The position numbers and the translations under genes were made by a program. This document shows positions 55,988 through 64,000 of a stretch of 64,000 bases of DNA, piece by piece. How positions within the stretch are numbered: the first letter of the stretch is position 1; every line of letters starts with the position of its first letter. The notes beneath the pieces are model-generated. The model was not told the DNA's origin. It saw only the letters and a list, made by a program, of their open reading frames with translations, and did not search any database. Source of the stretch: Thelonectria olida (lineage: Eukaryota > Ascomycota > Sordariomycetes > Hypocreales > Nectriaceae); NCBI GenBank assembly GCA_020736575.1, contig JAGPYM010000030.1:415847-479846 (forward strand), written 5' to 3'.

Positions 55988-57415
55988 ATGGATCTGAAAC
56001 AGACCGGAAGTGCCGTATCAGCGGCGCCCTCTCACAGATCGTCACAAGCCAAGAGGTCACAGGTTCCCAGAGCCTGCCAACGATGCAAGACCCTACGACG
56101 CGGCTGCAGCGAGTTTCGGCCTTGCAGGAGATGCATCGATGCCGGAGCCAGCGAGCAATGTGTTGCACAATCGGCCATATCAACAATGCCCTGGTTGCCG
56201 ACGGACCCATTGGCCCCTGACATGAAGAACCTCTTTCAGAGGATGACGGAATTGGCCCCGATCCATGTCATTGACCACTGTGCCGAGAGGTTCTTTGTCA
56301 AACTCTACCCAACAATCCCCATCCTGACACGGGGCTACTTTTCTCACCTCAAGGTCACCATCGCGTCCACTTCTGAATGGGCATTCGAGGCTTACTGTGT
56401 CCTTGCCGCCATGTGCGCCCAGGTACTCCTCCAGGCTGAGGATCCCGATGACTTAGTCTTGCAGAGCATCATCCCCGAGAAGAACGCGACATACGGGCAA
56501 ACGATGCTGGATTTGGCAGTGGCCGCTCACCAGACGATCCCCCGCAGCGTGAAACCAACCCTCAACCAATGTCTTCTCACATTCTTCCTCTACGCTTGTC
56601 AGGCCCGGCTGTCGCGCCACAGCCAAGCATTCATCTTCCTCCGTGAGGCGACGACGCTTTTCCATCTCTTGAGATTTGATGAACTGGATGGCGTCTTGAA
56701 GCAATTAGCTTCTCGACTGTTTTGGGTGCTCGTCATTTCAGAGAGATCACATGCAATTCGGTATCGCCGCCCGATCACCCTGCAGGTCACCAACGACACG
56801 CCGGCATTAGATACGAGCGATCCCTCACTCGCCGGATTCTGGTGTTTGGTCGACCTTTTTCGGCCGGTCGACACTTCTTTTGTGGCTGCTTTGAACCACG
56901 AGCTCCTGGCAACGCCACCGCCCCTCTCTTCCTTGGACTATGTTGAAACAACAATCAACACCGCGTTGAAACCGACACTGCGACTACATGACACCCAAAA
57001 GGCGAACCTGAGGATTACTCAGTCGTGGTTGCGTGTCATTATCTGGAAACTGCGCTTGCACCTGGGGTACCTTAGCGAGACAGCCGATCAACATAGCCTC
57101 ACATATCGCTACCCCATTGAAGTGGCTAAAGACCTCACGCTATCGACACGCGACCTACCTATTGATAGTGTTAGAGTTCACGGCATTGGATTGACCGAGA
57201 AGCTCTACGACATTGCATCGGCGGTGGTTGATGTCCTTGCCCGTGTCCCCATGGTTCCCTCAAGCCCCCAAGGCCTTGCCATTGGTACATCACCGGAAGA
57301 TGATTTATCATACATCCGGAATCTTATTGTAACCTTACCAGGAGGCGTGGATATTTATGACTCATTGCTTGTGAAACATATACGACAAGCGCTTCCCCAC
57401 ACAGCGCCCGCTTAG
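55988..57415 (+). CDS. Zn2Cys6 transcription factor of the alpha-glucoside cluster
   Basis: Binuclear-cluster regulator of 475 residues, single exon. The six zinc ligands are C30, C33, C40, C46, C49 and C58 in CQRCKTLRRGCSEFRPCRRC plus the later Cys; the basic region is short. The rest resembles the middle-homology region of fungal sugar regulators (MFFQRMTELAPIHVIDHC-like opening, CLLTFFLYACQARLSRHSQAF, then LRFDELDGVLKQLASRLFW and VISERSHAIRYRRPITL), close to the yeast MAL-activator and AmyR/MalR type of layout. The start is the first ATG; an in-frame GTG 12 bases upstream is not used. It is convergent with the permease, 127 bases between stops, and the maltase gene lies beyond it. The likely role, inferred from neighbours, is inducer-dependent control of maltose-type sugar uptake and hydrolysis. 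Confidence 0.87.
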   Translation: MDLKQTGSAVSAAPSHRSSQAKRSQVPRACQRCKTLRRGCSEFRPCRRCIDAGASEQCVAQSAISTMPWLPTDPLAPDMKNLFQRMTELAPIHVIDHCAERFFVKLYPTIPILTRGYFSHLKVTIASTSEWAFEAYCVLAAMCAQVLLQAEDPDDLVLQSIIPEKNATYGQTMLDLAVAAHQTIPRSVKPTLNQCLLTFFLYACQARLSRHSQAFIFLREATTLFHLLRFDELDGVLKQLASRLFWVLVISERSHAIRYRRPITLQVTNDTPALDTSDPSLAGFWCLVDLFRPVDTSFVAALNHELLATPPPLSSLDYVETTINTALKPTLRLHDTQKANLRITQSWLRVIIWKLRLHLGYLSETADQHSLTYRYPIEVAKDLTLSTRDLPIDSVRVHGIGLTEKLYDIASAVVDVLARVPMVPSSPQGLAIGTSPEDDLSYIRNLIVTLPGGVDIYDSLLVKHIRQALPHTAPA

Positions 57416-57542
57416 GGGTAAAGAACTGCAGCATAGTAGGAAACAAACATGGAAGAGTCTGAATGCATTGTTTTTTCGACTTCTCGCCAAGATTGCTATA
57501 TGTATAATATATGTATGCTCGATCGATCCTCCAACTTGCATT

Positions 57543-59266
57543 CTACAAAATCTTTTCGACCGTCAACTTTTGTTCCTGTCCTAGTTCATGGGTGTAAGGA
57601 TCGATGTGTGTTTTCGCAAACTTCCTGGCGGGCACACGTTTCTCAAATAGTATGTCCAGTTCAGCATAAGTACGCCCCTTCGGCTCCGGAAGCCTGAAAA
57701 AGACCCAGATGGCGGAGAGGAGGCAAGTTCCGGCCCAAAAGTATGCGGTACGGGCCCCCCAATTCCAGGCCGTGGACGAGAGCTGATAGTTGGTCATGAC
57801 GTTGACGAAGATATTGCTGGCATTATAGGCCGCGCGAGCCATGACAATCGTTTTGGCCTTGAGTCTGGTTGACGACAGCTCAGAAACCAAGGAGTAGGTC
57901 ACAGGCCCGACAGTGAAGTCGTATACAAAAGTAAAGACGATCAGCATTGCGCCAATGGCCCAGATGGAGTCGTTGGCTTTGGAAAAGGACAAAGACCCAA
58001 CGACAATGAGAATGACGAATTGGCAGCAAAGACCAGAGAAATGGATCTTTCGTCGGCCGACCTTGGCCATCAAAAACCAGGAGCCAAATGTTCCCACCAT
58101 ACCGAGGGCGTACTGGCCCATAGAGAGGGAAAAGGAGTTTGAGGGATCCATTCCGGCCTGCTTGAGGAAGTAGGAGAAATAGCCCATGAGGTTTTGGCCG
58201 CCCAGCGTCTGCACCAGCCAGATGCCGACAACAATCTCGGTACGGCGGAGATCTACCCCTTTGAAGCAGTCCCTATATGTGGTCCCTTCCTTTACTTGTC
58301 TCTCCATTTCGTTGGTATGTTCAATCATGGCGATAGTCTCATCGGCATTGAAGTTTGGATGGTTGCGGGAGGTGAGCCGCAGGAGGGACCGCTTTGCAGC
58401 TCCTCTATCGTTCTTGCGGACGTACCACCAAGGAGACCTAGATGGAACAATTGGTTAATCACCTAGGTTTTCAACTGCCGTGACTGAGGGTGGACACATA
58501 CTCGGGAGCAAAGACGAGACCCATGAGGATGGGGACCGGCCAAACCCATTGGACAGCAAATGGGATCTTGTAGGCCCATTCGTCATCACGACCAACTGAA
58601 GCTTTGTTGACCGCAGCGGCGAAGAACTGACCAATAACCCAGCACATGTTGATAAAGGTGGTGAGATAGGGCCTCAGCACAACAGGGGCAACTTCCGAAG
58701 CGTAGGCAGGGCTGACGCTCTGGAAAGCACCCCATGGAATGCCTGTCATGGTCAGCACTGAGGCCGTTGTGAGGGGGCAAGGCAGAGGACGAACCGCAGA
58801 GAACTTCTCCCAAGACCAGAATCTTAACATTTGGGGCGAAGAATAGAGCGAATACGGAGGCAATCATCAACACTAAGGACCCGATGGTGGTCATTTTGTA
58901 TCCGTACCGATCCGACATCCAACCGGCGATGATCAAGCCGATGATCTCGCCCGCCCGAGCGCCGTTGGATAGGCCAGACTGCCAGGACGCGGAGACTTGA
59001 TACTCATCGTTAGAGGGATTGTATTCTCCAAACTTCTTGTTGAAGGCCGGCGAGGCGTATAGATTCCCCAGCAGGGCAAGGTCGTAACCCTCCATAATGA
59101 GAGTTGAGGACACCAAGAGGGACCAGCCAATGGCCTTGGGATACAGGGCCACGGCTTGCCAGAGGGTCATGTTGTGTTCAGCATTTGCGGCAAGCCTGGC
59201 TTCAGAGGCGAGCACATCTGCGTTGATGGTCTCCTCATGGTGAGCGTCGTGTTTGGGGTCGGCCAT
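57543..59266 (-). CDS. MFS alpha-glucoside/maltose permease
   Basis: Proton-coupled sugar transporter of the plasma membrane, 535 residues, expected 12 membrane segments. Exons 59266-58795, 58742-58502 and 58437-57543; the first donor is GTTCGT, a weak one, the second GTATGT. Motifs of the sugar-porter family: GWMSDRYGYK after helix 2, PESPWWYVRK restored across the second intron, LGGQNLMGYFSYFLKQAG in helix 7 and VGRRKIHFSG in the second half. STLIMEGYDLALLGNLYASPAF and FKGVDLRRTEIVVG match the maltose-permease (MAL31-like) group better than hexose carriers. The start was placed at MADPKHDAHHEE; an in-frame upstream extension to 59362 reads as leader. A TATATATA run lies about 105 bases upstream of the start. 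Confidence 0.9.
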
Positions 59267-59369
59267 GATGGCAAAGTCAGTGTCGGGTGTGATGTGACGA
59301 GACAAGACGAGGTGCGAATGCGTGGGAAATATCAGGTTCTTCGAGACAATTGAAGCGAACACGAGGCTC

Positions 59370-59379
59370 TTATATATAT
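59370..59379 (-). promoter_or_regulatory. TATA-like box of the permease gene
   Basis: TATATATA-type run 105 bases before the permease start on its strand. It is flanked by GGCTCT (59365-59370) and AGAGCC (59384-59389), a six-base inverted repeat centred on the TATA run. Confidence 0.5.
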
Positions 59380-59729
59380 TCGAAGAGCCCCGGTCCGGGC
59401 ATGATCCAAATTTCCATCAGTTGAAGGTGGTCGCATGGCATGGCATCAATTCGTAGGTAACTTATGCTGAAGAAGGGGCTTTGCGGAAGGCGAAATAGGC
59501 AGCGTCCCGCCGGCTTGGGTGCGGGGAAGACAGTCCGGGGCATTCATGTGGGGGAATGGAAGAAATCCGCGGGCTAGACAGAGCCTTCAATACTATTCGA
59601 CAAGTTTTGGACTGGTTTTTTAGGGGTACAATCGACAGGAGACTCCGATCTGAATGACATGCTTGGTGGAGCGGCCGCTCGTCGTGACACTTCCAATCAG
59701 GAAGTGAGCGGAGTTGAAGCTATGCGAGG

Positions 59730-59740
59730 CGGAGTCTCCG
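59730..59740. promoter_or_regulatory. CGG-N5-CCG palindrome, site 1
   Basis: CGGAGTCTCCG inside the longer GCGGAGTCTCCGC. Inverted CGG triplets with 5-base spacing are the form bound by Zn2Cys6 dimers; the clustered regulator is the obvious candidate. Confidence 0.6.
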
Positions 59741-59808
59741 CACACCTTAGCTTGTGTGCGACCGAACAGAGTCCAAGTGCTTCGGCTGCCGCGTCTCATC
59801 ATCCTCAG

Positions 59809-59819
59809 CGGAGTCTCCG
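59809..59819. promoter_or_regulatory. CGG-N5-CCG palindrome, site 2
   Basis: CGGAGTCTCCG, identical to site 1 including the flanking G and C, 79 bases downstream of it. Confidence 0.6.
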
Positions 59820-59914
59820 CCTGGGTGCGGATGATCGACAGTGGGCGAGCGCATCCTCATGCGAAGAAGCGAGTCTAAACTCAACCATTCTCGACGCGGT
59901 GGTGGTGGTGGAAG

Positions 59915-59925
59915 CGGACTCTCCG
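59915..59925. promoter_or_regulatory. CGG-N5-CCG palindrome, site 3
   Basis: CGGACTCTCCG, one base different from sites 1 and 2, 106 bases downstream of site 2 and about 180 bases before the maltase start. Confidence 0.6.
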
Positions 59926-60104
59926 CGAGCTTCTAGCACCACTCTCCACCATGTGGTCGGAAGCACATGGACTGAAAATGGTCAAATAACCGACCGTCTG
60001 CTCGCCCGAGGCTCGTCAATTCAGTTCATCTCAAACATTCCGCTTGAGAACCTGCGCTGCTACGACCGCCGTTTGCTCGCGTATCGACAGATCACAACGT
60101 GGCC

Positions 60105-61922
60105 ATGGGATCACTCACTTGCGACGAGGAAAACCTTTGGATGGGCAAAGAGCCCTGGTGGAAAGACGCCGTCTTCTACCAGGTCTATCCTGCCAGCTTC
60201 AAAGACTCGAATGGAGATGGATGGGGCGACCTCCCTGGCCTCATTTCCAAGATTGACTATCTCGCCCAACTTGGCGTCGATGTCGTTTGGGTATCGCCTA
60301 TATTTGAGAGTCCCCAGAAGGACATGGGCTACGATGTGTCCGACTACCAGAAGATATATGCCCCCTATGGAACCATCGAGCATGTCGACATCCTGATACG
60401 AGAGTGCCATAAGCGGAACTTGAAGCTCATTCTTGACCTCGTCGTGAACCATACGTCTATTGAACACAAATGGTTCAGGGAGTCGAGGTCGTCAAAGGAC
60501 AACCCAAAGAGGGACTGGTATCTTTGGAAACCCGCCCGCTATGACCCTGATGGAACTCGACATCCCCCGACAAACTGGCGTGGTTACTTTGCTGGTCCGA
60601 CCTGGACATGGGATGAACACACGGAGGAGTACTACTTGCATCTTTATGCGCCCGACCAACCTGATCTAAACTGGGACAGCGAAGAGTGCCGTGAGGCCAT
60701 CTACGCTGAGACAATGCGGTTCTGGCTGGACCGAGGCGTGGATGGCTTCCGCATCGACACCGTCAACAAGTATTCCAAACGACGGGACTTTGTCAACGCC
60801 CCCATTACGGATCCGACATCAGCCCACCAACCAGCACCTGAGATGTGGTGCAATGGACCTCGCATCCATGAATTCATCCACGAGATGCAACGCAAAGTCC
60901 TCGGTCCCTACAACGCCGTCTCGGTCGGAGAACTCTCAAACACTCCTCTTCCCTCGCAAGTCATCCCGTACGTGTCGGCCGCGGCAAAGGAGCTGGACAT
61001 GGTGTTTGAGTTCACAATGATTCGCTTGGGCAACGGAAATGGCTTTGGTGCCAAGTATGTCTACCAGCCCTTCCCTCTCTCTACCCTCAAATCTGTCACG
61101 CAGAAGTGGCAGAGCTTCATCGAAGGCACTGACGCGTGGACGACTGTGTTTTGCGAGAACCACGATAATGGAAGGGCTGTTGATCGCTTTGGGGACTCTT
61201 CTACTTTGCACTGGTGGCTTCGATCATGCAAGACTATTGCCTTGTGGCAGGCCACCCTGACCGGCACTCTGTTCCTCTACCAGGGTCAGGAAATTGGGAT
61301 GACCAACATGCCAAAGTCCTGGGGAGTCGAGGAGTACAAGGACATCGAGAGCAGCAACTTCTTTAATGAGGCCGTGGCGTCGGGCGACGATGGCCTTGTC
61401 CAGGCCACAATGCATGGTCTCCAGATCATGGCCCGCGACCATGCCCGAATTCCTTTCCAATGGGACAGCTCCCCGAATGCCGGCTTCACAGACGCTGGTT
61501 CTCGACCGTGGATGCGTATCCATGACGACTATGCCAGCATCAACGTCTCTGATCAGATTGATGATCCCGAGTCTGTACTTAACTTTTACAAGCAGGTTCT
61601 GGGCATGCGCAAACAATACCGTGACTTGTTTGTGTTTGGGACTTTTAAATTACTAGATCCGGCAGACGAGTTCGTCTTTGCTTATGTGAAGGAAAGTCCT
61701 ACATATGAGCAGGGAGGGAAGACAATAGTGCGGAGAGCTGTGGTGGTCTTGAATATGTCTCGGGAAGAAAGACCATGTGTAAATATCTGTGAAGTATTAA
61801 ACTGCTTGCCTCATAGTGTGCACTTGTTAATAGCTACAGGGGCTAGGGAAAGGGAAAATTTAAAAAATAATATTTTAAAAGGCTGGGAGGGAAGGGTATA
61901 TATAAATTATAATATCTATTAA
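60105..61922 (+). CDS. GH13 alpha-glucosidase (maltase-like), C-terminus in AT-rich DNA
   Basis: Cytosolic glycoside hydrolase family 13 enzyme of 605 residues, single exon, expected to cleave maltose-type alpha-1,4 bonds after uptake. It opens MGSLTCDEENLWMGKEPWW and then WKDAVFYQVYPASFKDSNGDG, typical of fungal maltases; an in-frame Met lies two codons upstream. Region I is DLVVNHTS. The catalytic residues are D218 in GFRIDTVNKY, E276 in VGELSN and D354 in CENHDNGR. T219 follows the nucleophile; yeast maltases have Thr there and isomaltases Val, so a maltose preference is inferred. No signal peptide is present. The last 50-60 residues are encoded by AT-rich codons, and the end GWEGRVYINYNIY still resembles the family's final strand, so the frame survives at the edge of a RIP-mutated block. 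Confidence 0.92.
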   Translation: MGSLTCDEENLWMGKEPWWKDAVFYQVYPASFKDSNGDGWGDLPGLISKIDYLAQLGVDVVWVSPIFESPQKDMGYDVSDYQKIYAPYGTIEHVDILIRECHKRNLKLILDLVVNHTSIEHKWFRESRSSKDNPKRDWYLWKPARYDPDGTRHPPTNWRGYFAGPTWTWDEHTEEYYLHLYAPDQPDLNWDSEECREAIYAETMRFWLDRGVDGFRIDTVNKYSKRRDFVNAPITDPTSAHQPAPEMWCNGPRIHEFIHEMQRKVLGPYNAVSVGELSNTPLPSQVIPYVSAAAKELDMVFEFTMIRLGNGNGFGAKYVYQPFPLSTLKSVTQKWQSFIEGTDAWTTVFCENHDNGRAVDRFGDSSTLHWWLRSCKTIALWQATLTGTLFLYQGQEIGMTNMPKSWGVEEYKDIESSNFFNEAVASGDDGLVQATMHGLQIMARDHARIPFQWDSSPNAGFTDAGSRPWMRIHDDYASINVSDQIDDPESVLNFYKQVLGMRKQYRDLFVFGTFKLLDPADEFVFAYVKESPTYEQGGKTIVRRAVVVLNMSREERPCVNICEVLNCLPHSVHLLIATGARERENLKNNILKGWEGRVYINYNIY

Positions 61923-62490
61923 TTAATTAAATAGATTTTATTAAAATAAAAAAGTTTATTATTAATTTTAAAATTAATTATTATTTTATAATTAGTAATT
62001 TTTAATATTATATTATATAATTAAAATATAATAATTTAAAAAAATTAAATTAATTTTTTATATTATTTTTAATAATATATTTATTTTAATTAATTTAAAA
62101 ATATTAAATAAATATTTTATAAAAAGCTAAGCTTATAACTTTTTATAAGTTAGTATATTATTATTATTATTAAAAAAGCTAATAATTTAAATATATAATA
62201 AAGGTTAATATAAGCTAAACCCTAGCTTTATATTTATTATAATAAGCTTTTTAATAGGGCTTATAATTAGTATAAGCTAGTATATAATATAGTTTTTTTA
62301 TATAATAAAATAATTAGTTAATTTTTTTAATTTTATTAAATAGGTTTATTAATAGGTAAGTTATATTATATTAACTTTTATAATTATTATTTTATTATAT
62401 AAGTTTTTTAATTATATAAGAAAGTATTATTAAAATTATAAGTTTAAACCTTAAGCTTAAGTTATTTTTATAATTATAATAAGCTTATAC

Positions 62491-62925
62491 CCCGGCTTGG
62501 GGCGTAGTGGCACGTCTCTGGTCGCAGTTAAGCCGAACCTCTCAGATTGGGAACCTGGGTTAGGGACGAAAAACTGCAGTCGGTTCAATTCCGGCAGCCG
62601 GCAGCCAGTTAAGCGCAAGCAAATTCTGCGACGCTCCTGGGCCACACGCAAAAGGGCTCTAATTGGCCTGCGCTATGTTAGTGTGCAAATAATTAGATAT
62701 AATTGGTGGATTTCCTATATTGTAAGAGCTGAAGGCTGGTTTCGGAGGCCGAGGCATATTGTGTTAGCTATTGGTTAGTTAATTGTATGGCTGCGTGCTG
62801 TAGCTAATTGCCCATAGGGGCGTTTGATTCTATGCGCGCCTAAAGGCTAGAGGTTTTCCCCCTATAAATAATATAAAATAGGGCTAGCTGTAGAAAATAC
62901 AGAATATTATAAATGATAATAAACT
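62491..62925 (+). mobile_element. SINE-like element with tRNA-like head
   Basis: GC-richer island within AT-rich DNA. The head can be folded as a tRNA: bases 62491-62497 (CCCGGCT) pair with 62596-62602 (AGCCGGC) at six of seven positions, the T arm is GTCGG-loop-CCGGC with B box GGTTCAATTCC at 62582-62592, and an A-box-like GGGCGTAGTGG is at 62500-62510. The D and anticodon stems are weak and a long variable insert of about 43 bases separates them from the T arm. The remaining 300 bases have no coding capacity and end in AT-rich sequence. A second, decayed and inverted copy at 63640-64000 supports a repeated element. Family unknown. Confidence 0.5.
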
Positions 62926-63639
62926 TATATTAAACTTATAAAAATAAAATTTAAAAAAGTATATTTAATTTAATTAAACTATTAAACTAATTATATTTTA
63001 AAAGTTAATATAAATTATATTATTTTAAAAGCTTTATTAAAAAAGCTACCTTTTATAAATATTTAAATTAAAGCTTATATAAGCCTAGCTTAAATTTAAT
63101 ATATTATATAATCTATTTTATAAAATAGTAAAATGCTTTATATTATATTTTATAAAATAATAAAAAAAGAAAATTATAATTTATAATATAAAAAGGTATA
63201 TAACTTATAATTTTTATAATTAGTAATTTTTACTATTATATTAACTTTTTTTATATATTTTTCTATTTAATTACTTTACTTATTTTTATTAATTTAATTA
63301 CTTTTAAACTTATTTAATTTATTTTTAAACTTTTATTTTTATTTAACCCTTTTAACTTTCCCCCCTCCCTCCCTTTTACTTTTTAACTTTTATATTTACT
63401 TACCTATTTAATTTACTTTTTATTTTTAAATTTTTCCTTTTTTTTTAAATAACTATTTAAATTATTACTATTATATATAATAGCTTTTAAAATTATAACT
63501 TATAAGTATTTAATTAAATTATTTTAATAAATTACTTATTATTATTATAAAAATAGTTTTTTTTTTCTTTTTAAAAAGTTATATAAGGTTTTTAACTTAC
63601 TATTTAAAAAAGTTATAATAGTATTAATAATTTTTATTT

Positions 63640-64000
63640 AAAAGCTAACTATTATTTGTAATATTTTATATTTTTCTATAGCTAGCCCTATTTTATATTA
63701 TTTATAAGGGGAAAACTTTTAGCTTTTAAATACATATAAAATTAAACGCCCCTATAAGCACTTAGCTATAATATATAGCTATATAATTAACTAACTAATA
63801 GCTAATATAATATACCTTAGCTTTTAAAACTAGCCTTTAGCTCTTATAATATAGGAAATTTACTAATTATACCTAATTATTTACATACTAATATAATACA
63901 GGCCAATTAGAAAGCCCTTTTACATATAGCCTAGAAGCGTTATAAGGTGCTTGCGCTTAACTGGCTGCCCAGCTATTGGAATTAAACTAATTATAGTTTT
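63640..64000 (-). repeat. Inverted, RIP-decayed second copy of the SINE-like element
   Basis: Read on the minus strand this aligns with 62571-62925, through landmarks such as GCCAGTTAAGCGCAAGC, TCTAATTGGCCTG, GGGGCGTTT and AAATAATATAAAATAGGGCT. In the best aligned stretch every difference is C to T or G to A relative to the other copy. It continues past the window end, so its tRNA-like head is only partly visible. Confidence 0.75.

Larger units (their letters stand above)
59267..60104. promoter_or_regulatory. Permease-maltase divergent promoter
   Basis: 838 bp between two divergent cluster genes. It holds the permease TATA run (59370-59379) and three CGG-N5-CCG palindromes, listed separately. 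A CCGGTCCGG sequence is at about 59391. No other gene is visible; a plus-strand frame from 59659 overlaps the maltase start out of frame. Confidence 0.65.
61923..64000. other. AT-rich RIP-mutated block
   Basis: Base composition drops sharply to mostly A and T. From 61923 to about 62490 I find no CA and no TG dinucleotide, and the few C and G residues remain mainly in AGCT and CC/GG contexts. RIP removes CpA and TpG, so this is saturated RIP (established mechanism in Pezizomycotina). A second stretch, about 62930-63640, is almost as depleted and contains a pyrimidine-strand run near 63240-63440. No gene is present. Between and beside these lie the SINE-like copies. Confidence 0.85.

Noticed and set aside
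59659..60396. Plus-strand frame of 245 codons overlapping the maltase start
   Set aside because: Out of frame with the maltase over 300 bases of conserved coding sequence, and it covers the CGG-N5-CCG promoter region.
62511..62575. Resemblance to the internal promoter of 5S rRNA (TTAAGCC, then TGGGT and GGGACGA)
   Set aside because: Only short matches and no 5S 5' or 3' ends; the tRNA-like pairing explains the segment better. A 5S covariance search would settle it.

Overview
The window is nuclear DNA of a filamentous ascomycete, most likely a Sordariomycete and probably Hypocreales (lineage inferred from protein family resemblance, not from a search). The evidence is short 50-80 bp spliceosomal introns with branch-like CTAAC/CTAAT motifs, large single-copy housekeeping genes of Pezizomycotina type, a divergent H3/H4 pair with early introns, and an AT-rich terminal block with the signature of repeat-induced point mutation (RIP). 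I find no rRNA, no convincing functional tRNA, no CRISPR and no viral gene.

Layout. 1-14.6 kb: 3'-truncated TYW4 (wybutosine synthesis, minus), ATG18 (autophagy PROPPIN, plus), PPS1-type dual-specificity phosphatase (minus), a gene-poor 3.1 kb, and RAD3/XPD helicase (plus, ten exons). 14.9-20.8 kb: a DDHD-domain phospholipase (minus) and an aldo-keto reductase (plus). 20.8-29.3 kb: a long gene-poor tract with many microsatellites and one C2H2 zinc-finger gene. 29.3-36.4 kb: PRP3 (minus) and the RNA polymerase I largest subunit (plus) share a 435 bp promoter. 37.3-40.0 kb: histone H3 (minus) and H4 (plus), divergent. 40.0-50.0 kb: mostly non-coding, with one Rpn4-like C2H2 regulator behind a long ATG-free leader. 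50.0-54.7 kb: the pentafunctional AROM gene ARO1 (minus).

56-62 kb is a small alpha-glucoside utilisation cluster: a Zn2Cys6 regulator, an MFS sugar permease of the maltose-permease type and a GH13 maltase-like alpha-glucosidase. Three near-identical CGG-N5-CCG palindromes lie between the permease and the enzyme, the kind of site a Zn2Cys6 dimer reads. The simplest inference is that the regulator controls the divergent permease/enzyme pair.

61.9-64 kb is an AT-rich RIP-mutated block. It holds one fairly GC-rich SINE-like copy with a tRNA-like head and B box, and a second inverted copy near the right edge decayed by C-to-T and G-to-A changes. The AT drift reaches into the last codons of the alpha-glucosidase.

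The rest is largely conserved housekeeping DNA. The observations most worth checking are the CGG-N5-CCG operator set, the RIP-divergent inverted SINE-like pair, a proteasome-control-type 9-mer and ATG-free leader upstream of the Rpn4-like gene, MluI-box enrichment in the histone locus, and two GC-AG introns.
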